From Proteobacteria bacterium UBA6921 (GTDB taxonomy: Bacteria; Pseudomonadota; Gammaproteobacteria; SG8-11), in the NCBI GenBank assembly GCA_002450895.1, contig DKAR01000176.1, positions 665 through 14,637 on the forward strand: DNA of 13,973 nt, given 5' to 3'. The notes beneath the pieces are model-generated. The model saw only the letters and a list, made by a program, of their open reading frames with translations, ran no database searches and was not told the DNA's origin. Shown here piece after piece: positions 1-6,062 of the stretch. Each line of letters opens with the position of its first letter. Positions within the stretch are counted from its first letter, which is position 1. Position numbers and translations under genes: made by a program.

Positions 1-672
1 GTCGATACCGTGCTGTATTTCGAAGGCGACAGCGGCGGGCGCTATCGCGTGCTGCGCGCGATGAAGAATCGCTTCGGCACCGTCAACGAACTCGGTGTGT
101 TCGCGATGACCGACAAGGGACTGAAAATGGTGACGAACCCGTCGGCCATTTTTCTCTCGCGGCACGAAGAGCCCGTGCCGGGCAGTGTGATTATGGTGAC
201 GCGCGAAGGCACGCGCCCGATGCTTGTCGAAGTTCAGGCGCTGGTCGATGAAAGCCACGGTTCAAATCCACGCCGCGTCACGCTGGGGCTCGAACAGAAT
301 CGACTCGCGATGTTGCTCGCCGTGCTGCATCGTCATGGTGGTGTCGCGACCTATGACCAGGATGTTTTTGTGAACGTTGTCGGAGGCATGCGCGTCAGCG
401 AGACCGGTGCGGATCTGGCGGTGATGCTGGCGGTCCTGTCGAGTTTGCGCAACCGGCCGCTGCCGGACGGGCTGGTCGTGTTTGGAGAAGTGGGGTTGGC
501 CGGAGAGATTCGCCCGGTGCCCAATGGCCAGGAGCGTTTGCGTGAAGCCGCCAAGCACGGATTCCGGATCGCCATTGTCCCGGCCGCGAACGTCACGCGG
601 GAATCCGTCGAGGGCATGGATGTGGTTGGGGTGAAGCGTCTTGCCGAGGCACTCGAGCGGGTTCGGGCCTAG
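1..672 (+). CDS. radA: DNA repair protein RadA/Sms, C-terminal part (5' end outside window)
   Basis: Frame 1 is open from the left edge to a TAG at 670-672, so only the last 223 residues are visible. RadA is a RecA-like ATPase that drives branch migration of recombination intermediates in the cytoplasm. The piece begins at the VDTVLYFEGD stretch just before the RadA signature KNRFG, seen at visible residues 22-26 (codons from base 64). It continues through NPSAIFLS into the Lon-protease-like C-terminal domain, with VGGMRVSETGADLAV, SSLRNRPLP and the FGEVGLAGEIRPVPNG motif. The N-terminal zinc finger and Walker A motif lie upstream of the window. It ends 12 bp before the convergent PilZ gene. 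Identification is by family motifs and is very secure; no frameshift is seen. Confidence 0.96.
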   Translation, partial: VDTVLYFEGDSGGRYRVLRAMKNRFGTVNELGVFAMTDKGLKMVTNPSAIFLSRHEEPVPGSVIMVTREGTRPMLVEVQALVDESHGSNPRRVTLGLEQNRLAMLLAVLHRHGGVATYDQDVFVNVVGGMRVSETGADLAVMLAVLSSLRNRPLPDGLVVFGEVGLAGEIRPVPNGQERLREAAKHGFRIAIVPAANVTRESVEGMDVVGVKRLAEALERVRA

Positions 673-684
673 CGTCGATGACGG

Positions 685-1032
685 CTATTTTCCGAGTTCG
701 GACAACTCGCGTTGCAGCAATTCCGAGTCACCGGTGTTCAACTCCACCAGGCGCCGCAGATGCGTAATGCTTTCCACGTCGATGTGCACGCATACAACGC
801 CAATACGCTGGTCGTCGACGTGAGCCACGCGGCCTTCCATCCGGATGTTCATCCCGTCCCCATCCAGCGGAATAACGATAGTAATTGGCTGCTGTACGGC
901 ACCTTCCCAATCCGCAGGTTTGGCCAACAGCGCGCCTTTTAGCGAAATATCGATCAGCTGCGCATTGACCTCGCTGACAATTCGCACGGGGCCGTCAAAG
1001 GGGATACGTTTGAATCGACGTTGTTCCGTCAT
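685..1032 (-). CDS. PilZ-domain protein, probable c-di-GMP receptor
   Basis: A 115-residue single-domain PilZ protein, expected to be cytosolic. Both parts of the c-di-GMP binding site are intact: the arginine motif RRFKR at residues 5-9 and the DxSxxG motif DISLKG at 28-33, followed by a beta-rich domain (VVIPLDGDG-like stretch near 52-60, HVDDQRIGVV at 71-80). The C-terminal 25 residues look helical. The frame is open further upstream to a GTG at 1116, but I chose the ATG at 1032: it places the RRFKR motif close to the N terminus, as in small PilZ proteins, and has an AGGT ribosome site (1042-1045) 9 bases away. It converges on radA and is divergent from the P-loop gene. The process it controls cannot be told from the sequence. 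Confidence 0.88.
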   Translation of the reverse strand: MTEQRRFKRIPFDGPVRIVSEVNAQLIDISLKGALLAKPADWEGAVQQPITIVIPLDGDGMNIRMEGRVAHVDDQRIGVVCVHIDVESITHLRRLVELNTGDSELLQRELSELGK

Positions 1033-1109
1033 GGGGGGCTGACCTGTTTTTCTCTTATTAGGACAAGTGTAGTCCGGGGCCGGAATCCTTTCAGGTTTGT
1101 GCTGCCGGG

Positions 1110-1141
1110 CTGTCACTCTATCGGCATTCCTTTAATATACT
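1110..1141 (+). promoter_or_regulatory. Candidate sigma-70-type promoter for the P-loop NTPase gene
   Basis: A TATACT hexamer at 1136-1141 matches the -10 consensus in 5 of 6 positions. A CTGTCA at 1110-1115 is a 4/6 match to the -35 box, but sits 20 bases upstream of it, which is long. An alternative -10, TAATAT at 1133-1138, has 17-base spacing with only a 4/6 match. The region lies between divergent genes and is AT-richer than its surroundings. Motif reading by eye only. Confidence 0.35.
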
Positions 1142-1156
1142 TGCACTTCGGATCCC

Positions 1157-1161
1157 AGGAG
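1157..1161 (+). promoter_or_regulatory. Ribosome binding site AGGAG deciding the GTG start at 1172
   Basis: AGGAG lies 10 bases before GTG 1172. The next in-frame ATG falls inside the P-loop (residue 21), so the GTG is the only start that keeps the domain whole. Confidence 0.6.
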
Positions 1162-1171
1162 CCTGTCGCCC

Positions 1172-2017
1172 GTGCGTCTGACCGCCAAAGAGTTTCACGA
1201 TTGGAAAAACAAGAGCATTACCCTGTTGGGCATGTCGGGGGTGGGCAAGACACGCCTGGCCGTCATGTTGCGCAAGAAACACTGGTTTCACTTTTCCGGC
1301 GATTATCGCATCGGAACGCGCTACCTGGATGAGCCGATCCTCGACAACATCAAGCAACAGATCATGCACATTCCGTTCATGCGCGACCTGTTGCGCACCG
1401 ACTCGATCTACATCCGCAACAATATCACCGTCGACAACCTGAAGCCGGTGTCGTCGTTCCTCGGCAAGTTGGGCGATCCGGAGCAGGGCGGTCTGGCGCT
1501 GGCGGAATTCAAACGCCGGCAGGATCTGCATCGTGTCGCTGAAATCGCGACGATGCGCGATGTGCCGGAGTTCATCGCCAAGGCGCACGAGCTATACGGC
1601 TACGAGCATTTTGTGAACGATGCCGGCGGCAGCGTATGTGAGCTCGACGACCCCGAGACACTGGAAATCCTCGCCGGCCATACACTGATCTTGTACATCA
1701 AGGCGACGGAGAACGATGAGCGCGAGTTGATCCGGCGCGCCGAAGAAGACCCGAAGCCCCTGTATTACCGCGAGTCATTTCTGGACGAACAACTGGCGGT
1801 ATACATGAAGGAAAAGAACCTGCCGTACATCGCCATGATTCCGCCGGACGATTTCGTGCGCTGGATGTTTCCACGGTTGTTCTATTCGCGCATCCCGCGC
1901 TACGAGGCGATTGCGGAGAAACACGGCTACACCGTGACGACCGACGAAGTGTCGCGCGTGCAGAGCGAATCCGGGTTTCTACGCTTGATCGCAACCGCAC
2001 TCGAACGCCAAGCTTGA
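1172..2017 (+). CDS. P-loop NTPase / kinase-like protein of unknown function
   Basis: A 281-residue soluble protein with a clear Walker A motif, GMSGVGKT at residues 20-27, at the end of a short first beta strand (KSITLL). About 17 residues on, HFSGDYRIG carries an Asp (D44) placed like the substrate or metal Asp after the first helix of shikimate-kinase-like P-loop kinases. A hydrophobic strand ending in VNDAGGS (148-154) and another, HTLILYIKAT (170-179), are candidates for the Walker B region and a later core strand. No signal peptide or membrane segment is present. I do not recognise the family; 'ATPase' or small-molecule kinase is the most that can be supported. It is 67 bp upstream of fdhF on the same strand, so co-transcription is possible, but no functional link is shown. 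Confidence 0.85.
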   Translation: MRLTAKEFHDWKNKSITLLGMSGVGKTRLAVMLRKKHWFHFSGDYRIGTRYLDEPILDNIKQQIMHIPFMRDLLRTDSIYIRNNITVDNLKPVSSFLGKLGDPEQGGLALAEFKRRQDLHRVAEIATMRDVPEFIAKAHELYGYEHFVNDAGGSVCELDDPETLEILAGHTLILYIKATENDERELIRRAEEDPKPLYYRESFLDEQLAVYMKEKNLPYIAMIPPDDFVRWMFPRLFYSRIPRYEAIAEKHGYTVTTDEVSRVQSESGFLRLIATALERQA

Positions 2018-2084
2018 CCTGAGGGCGGCGGCGCCGGGATGCCGTCCGGTCGCGACAAATTCATCTGCAGCGGGGTCGCTGAAG

Positions 2085-4745
2085 ATGGCCGACGTAACGA
2101 TCAACGGTCGAACTCATACGTTTTCTCCGGGGCTCACCGTGCTTCAGGCGCTGCGCGCTGTCGGCGAGGCGGTTCCGACGCTGTGCCACGACGATCGGCT
2201 GCAGCCCCACGCCACATGTCGCCTGTGCCTCGTGAAGGTTGACGGCCACGACAAGCCAGTGACCGCGTGCAGCGCGCCGCTGGAAGAAGGCATGGTCATT
2301 CGCACCGATACGCCTGCGTTGGAGGCCGAGCGCAAGACCTTGCTCGAGTGGCAAGCGCGTCACTACCCCCGCGACGCACCAGCCCGGCCACCGGACAATC
2401 CGTTTCATTTTCTGTTGCATCGCTATGGCATCGCAGCACGTGGCGTGGACGATCCGACGCGCGTCGATGCATCGCATCCGCATCTGCGCGTCGATATGAA
2501 TCGCTGCATCCTGTGTTTTCGATGCGTGCGCATCTGCGCGGACCTGCAGGGGCAGGATGTCTGGCATCTGGTCGGTCGCGCAACCACCAATCACATCGTG
2601 CCCGGCACGGCGCCGAATCTGGCGGCGAGTGCGTGCGTGGCCTGCGGGGCGTGCGTGGACACCTGTCCAACCGGCGCGCTGGAAGACAGCGTCGTTGCCG
2701 ACGGCGAGGTTCCGGAACAGTGGACGCGTACAGTGTGTCCCTATTGCGGCACCGGCTGCGAACTGGAGCTTGGTACCAGAGACGGGCGAGCGATCGTTGG
2801 ACACCCCGTGCTGGACGCCCCTTCAAGTCGTGGCCACCTCTGCGTGAAGGGCCGGTACGCTGTCAATTTCGGCGCGAGCGCGGACCGGCTGACACAGCCG
2901 TTGATCCGCGAAAACGGAAAGTTCCGCGCCGCATCGTGGAATGAAGCTGTCGCATTCATCGCAGCGCGCATCAAGACAATTCGGGAACGCGACGGGGCAC
3001 GCAGTCTGGCCATTCTGGGCTCGTCGCGTGGCACAAATGAAGAGAATTATCTTGCCCAGAAATTCGCCCGGGTCGTTCTGGGTAATCACAACGTCGACTG
3101 CTGTGCGCGTGTGTGTCACACACCGACGGCAGCAGCGATGAAATTGATGTTCGGTGCCGGTGCGGCGACAAATTCGTACGACGATATTGAGCGCGCCGAA
3201 ACTATTTTCGTGTGTGGTGCCAATCCAACCGAGAATCATCCGGTGATTGGTGCGCGCGTCAAACAGGCCGTGCGCCGTGGCGCAAAGTTGATTGTCATCG
3301 ATCCACGCCGGACCGAACTCGCCGCGATCGCAGACGTCCATCTTGCGGTGCAGCCCGGTGGCAATATTCCGCTGTTGAACGCCATAGCGCATGTCATTGT
3401 TCAGGAAAAACTGTTCGATCACGACTTCGTTGCGCAGCGTGTCGATGAATTCGACGCCTTTTGTGATTTTGCGGCGCACTGGTCGCCCGAATACGCGAGT
3501 CCGTTGTGTGGGGTCGCCGCCGATTCGATTCGCGCCGCCGCGCGCCTGTATGCAACGAACGGCCCCGCGTACCTGATGCACGGGCTTGGCATGACCGAAC
3601 ACGTGCAGGGCACCGAAGCGGTTATGAGTCTGTGCAATCTGGCATTGCTGACCGGCAACATCGGGAAGCCGGGCAGCGGTGTAAATCCATTGCGCGGTCA
3701 GAACAATGTGCAGGGCGCCGCGCATATGGGTGCAGATCCGGGGATTTTGACGGGCGCAGTGGCAATCGAGAAGGCGCGCGCGTCTTTTGAAAAAATCTGG
3801 GGCGTGACCCTGCCGAAGGAACCCGGATTGCATCTGTTGCAGATGATGGATGAAGCGACCGCCGGACGCCTGAAAATGTTGTGGTGCATCGGCTACGACG
3901 TGTTGCTGACCAACGCCAATGCATCCGCCACCCGAAATGCGCTTGAGAAACTCGAGCTGCTGGTTGTGTCCGATTTGTTCTTGAGCGAGACCGCCCGCGA
4001 ATTCGCGCACGTTGTTCTTCCCGCCGCATCCGGGTTCGAAAAAGAAGGAACCTATATGAACGCCGAACGACGCATCCAGCGCGTGCGGCGGATTGTGATT
4101 CCACCCGGAGACGCAAAATCGGACGGAGAGGCACTTTGCGACGTTGCGAGCGCGCTGGGTTTCGGGGCGCACTTCAACTTTGATTCGGCAGAATCGATCT
4201 GGGACGAAATCCGCACCGTGTGGCCTGCAAGTGCGGGGATGAGCTATGAACGCCTCGACGCCGGCGGGTTGCAATGGCCATGTCCTCATGCAACCCATCC
4301 CGGCACGCCTATCTTGCATGTTGATCAGTTTTCCCTTGGGCCGCGCGCCAAATTGCGCCGCATCGAATTTCATGCGTCGCCGGAGAAAATCGATGATCAG
4401 TATCCGCTGCGCCTGATTACCGGGCGCACGCTGTATCAATTTAACTCGAGTACCATGACGCAGCGAACGCTGAATCGTGAACTTCGACCCACCGATACCC
4501 TCGATATCTGCGCTACGGACGCAGTGCGACTTGGAATCCAAAACCAGCAGCGCGTGCGCGTGCGGAGCCGATACGGCGAGGCTACGCTTCCAGCGCGAAT
4601 CACGGATAGCGTGAAGGCCGGCGAGGTGTTCACGACCTTTCATGACCCAAGCGTTTTCATCAACAATGTGACCAGTCCGCACCGGGATCGAATGGTAAAA
4701 ACACCGGAGTACAAGGTGACCGCGGTAAACATTGAACCGGCGTGA
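2085..4745 (+). CDS. fdhF: Formate dehydrogenase alpha subunit, cysteine type, with fused N-terminal ferredoxin domains
   Basis: An 886-residue cytosolic Mo/W-bis-MGD oxidoreductase expected to oxidise formate to CO2. Domains in order: a [2Fe-2S] ferredoxin domain (C34, C45, C48, C62); two [4Fe-4S] ferredoxin motifs (C141/144/147/151 and C184/187/190/194); the bis-MGD N-terminal cluster motif CPYCGTGC (C218, C221, C225) with C253; then the catalytic and C-terminal cofactor domains, ending with HRDRMVKTPEYKVTAV. The metal ligand sits in VDCCARVCHTP: Cys344 (TGT at 3114-3116) replaces the selenocysteine of E. coli FdhF, followed by His345. There is no Tat signal. The His-Cys3 [4Fe-4S] site usual between the first two domains is missing: there are no cysteines from residues 63 to 140. 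No NADH-binding partner, fdhD or cofactor gene is nearby, so the electron acceptor is unknown. The ribosome site is weak. A related bis-MGD oxidoreductase is the only serious alternative. Confidence 0.92.
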   Translation: MADVTINGRTHTFSPGLTVLQALRAVGEAVPTLCHDDRLQPHATCRLCLVKVDGHDKPVTACSAPLEEGMVIRTDTPALEAERKTLLEWQARHYPRDAPARPPDNPFHFLLHRYGIAARGVDDPTRVDASHPHLRVDMNRCILCFRCVRICADLQGQDVWHLVGRATTNHIVPGTAPNLAASACVACGACVDTCPTGALEDSVVADGEVPEQWTRTVCPYCGTGCELELGTRDGRAIVGHPVLDAPSSRGHLCVKGRYAVNFGASADRLTQPLIRENGKFRAASWNEAVAFIAARIKTIRERDGARSLAILGSSRGTNEENYLAQKFARVVLGNHNVDCCARVCHTPTAAAMKLMFGAGAATNSYDDIERAETIFVCGANPTENHPVIGARVKQAVRRGAKLIVIDPRRTELAAIADVHLAVQPGGNIPLLNAIAHVIVQEKLFDHDFVAQRVDEFDAFCDFAAHWSPEYASPLCGVAADSIRAAARLYATNGPAYLMHGLGMTEHVQGTEAVMSLCNLALLTGNIGKPGSGVNPLRGQNNVQGAAHMGADPGILTGAVAIEKARASFEKIWGVTLPKEPGLHLLQMMDEATAGRLKMLWCIGYDVLLTNANASATRNALEKLELLVVSDLFLSETAREFAHVVLPAASGFEKEGTYMNAERRIQRVRRIVIPPGDAKSDGEALCDVASALGFGAHFNFDSAESIWDEIRTVWPASAGMSYERLDAGGLQWPCPHATHPGTPILHVDQFSLGPRAKLRRIEFHASPEKIDDQYPLRLITGRTLYQFNSSTMTQRTLNRELRPTDTLDICATDAVRLGIQNQQRVRVRSRYGEATLPARITDSVKAGEVFTTFHDPSVFINNVTSPHRDRMVKTPEYKVTAVNIEPA

Positions 4746-4763
4746 AAATTCGACTTTCTTCCG

Positions 4764-4793
4764 TTTTCAATCGCCTTAAGATTTCGCTAGACT
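4764..4793 (+). promoter_or_regulatory. Possible metA promoter (weak)
   Basis: In the 75-bp gap before metA, TAGACT (4788-4793, 4/6 to the -10 consensus) follows TTTTCA (4764-4769) by 18 bases. No MetJ-box array or SAM-riboswitch-sized leader is present, so methionine control by those routes is not visible here. Confidence 0.25.
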
Positions 4794-4820
4794 GAGCCGC
4801 TCAAGAGAGAACGGATCGCT

Positions 4821-5891
4821 ATGCCGCTGGTTGCCCATTCCAAACTGCCGACGTTCGAGCGCCTGAAGCGCGACGGCGAAAACATCACGCCGCTGAAAAC
4901 AGCGTTGCACCAGGACATTCGTGAACTGCACATCGGGCTGCTGAACATGATGCCGGATGCGGCCCTGTCCGCGACCGAGCGCCAGTTTTTCCGGCTGGTC
5001 GGCGAAAGCAATGCGATTGCCCAGTTCTACGTGCATCCGTTCACGATTCCGGAATTGCCGCGCGGTGATGAGGCCAAAAAGTACATCGCCGACTTCTACG
5101 ACTCGTTCGACAAGTTGAAAGAAGACGGGTTGGATGCGCTGATCATCACCGGCGCCAACGTCACGCAGCCGGATTTGTCGCTGGAGCCGTTCTGGAAACC
5201 GCTCAGCGCCGTGGTCGATTGGGCCTACGAAAATGTCACTTCAACTTTGTGCTCCTGTCTCGCCACCCATGCGGTCATGCAGTTCCGCTACGGGAAAAAG
5301 CGAGTGAGGTTGCCGCAGAAGCGCTGGGGTGTGTTTTCGCATCGGACCATGGATCGCCGTCATCCGCTGGTGGCCGACGTCAATACCCGATTCGATGTGC
5401 CGCACTCGCGCTTCAATGAAATCACACGCCAGCAGTTCGAGGAAGCGGGGCTGCACGTGCTGGTCGAGAGCGAGGATGCGGGTGTGCATCTCGCCGTCAG
5501 TGAGGACAAGTTCCGCCTTGTTTTCTTCCAGGGACATCCGGAGTACGACACGATCAGCTTGCTTAAGGAATACAAGCGCGAGATCAAACTGTATTTCGCG
5601 GGGCAGCGCGACTATCCACCCGTCCCCGAAAACTACTTCAGCATGCAGTTGCAGGCCATTTGCGACGAATACCGGCTGCAAGTCGAATCGGCACGTCGGC
5701 GCGGGGCGCCCATGCCGGAATTTCCGGAGGATATACTCGTGGCCGGGCTCGACAACACGTGGCATGACACTGCCGAGGCTGTGGTCGATAACTGGATCGG
5801 GAAAGTTTACTCGATCACCAACAATGATCGTCGCAAACAGTACATGGATGGCGTGAATCCAAGAGACCCGCTGGGATTGAGCGTCCCATAA
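4821..5891 (+). CDS. metA: Homoserine O-acyltransferase, MetA type (O-succinyl or O-acetyl donor unresolved)
   Basis: A 356-residue cytosolic enzyme of the MetA family, which activates homoserine with an acyl-CoA in methionine synthesis. It shows the family layout: HIGLLNMMPD near 37-46, IITGANV at 108-114, the nucleophile strand STLCSCLATHA with Cys146 aligned to E. coli Cys142, the RLPQKRWGVFSHR stretch at 163-175, and FFQGHPEYD with catalytic His239 and Glu241. The nucleophile surroundings (CLATHA) differ from the usual CW-A-QA. Thr115 occupies the position where Glu versus Gly has been tied to acetyl versus succinyl specificity. The ATG at 4821 is preceded by a purine-rich AAGAGAGAACGGA stretch. 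It is about 50 residues longer than E. coli MetA, mostly at the C-terminal end (ending PRDPLGLSVP). No other methionine gene is in the window. Confidence 0.9.
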   Translation: MPLVAHSKLPTFERLKRDGENITPLKTALHQDIRELHIGLLNMMPDAALSATERQFFRLVGESNAIAQFYVHPFTIPELPRGDEAKKYIADFYDSFDKLKEDGLDALIITGANVTQPDLSLEPFWKPLSAVVDWAYENVTSTLCSCLATHAVMQFRYGKKRVRLPQKRWGVFSHRTMDRRHPLVADVNTRFDVPHSRFNEITRQQFEEAGLHVLVESEDAGVHLAVSEDKFRLVFFQGHPEYDTISLLKEYKREIKLYFAGQRDYPPVPENYFSMQLQAICDEYRLQVESARRRGAPMPEFPEDILVAGLDNTWHDTAEAVVDNWIGKVYSITNNDRRKQYMDGVNPRDPLGLSVP

Positions 5892-5948
5892 GAAATTAAA
5901 AAAAGTACAACAGCTTCGACCATCACGGCAGGCAGGACATCGGGGCGC

Positions 5949-6020
5949 GGCGCCAGCGTATCGGACGGTGGCGCCGGGCGTATTCGCGCAAAGCGCCAGG
6001 GCGAATTGCACCGTTGGCGC
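5949..6020. repeat. Cluster of GGCGCCA inverted repeats in the leader of the NTT-like gene
   Basis: GGCGCCA (5949-5955) and TGGCGCC (5969-5975) form a perfect 7-bp inverted repeat with a 13-base loop. A second pair, GCGCCA (5993-5998) and TGGCGC (6015-6020), follows. There is no T-run after either, so this is not a standard terminator. They lie in the 171-bp gap between metA and the NTT-like gene and could be operator sites or RNA structure. Confidence 0.45.
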
Positions 6021-6062
6021 GGACGCTCTGTCGGACTTTTTTGAATTGACCGGGAAGAGAAT

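Noticed and set aside
1033..1116. Longer N terminus of the PilZ protein starting at GTG 1116
   Set aside because: The added 28 residues have no PilZ character, and ATG 1032 has an AGGT site at good distance.
3114..3116. Selenocysteine in the formate dehydrogenase active site
   Set aside because: The codon is TGT (Cys), not TGA, and the frame is uninterrupted.
2823..4682. Long open frame (619 codons) on the minus strand opposite fdhF
   Set aside because: It runs fully antisense to a well-supported enzyme gene, shows no recognisable domain, and such frames are common opposite GC-rich genes.
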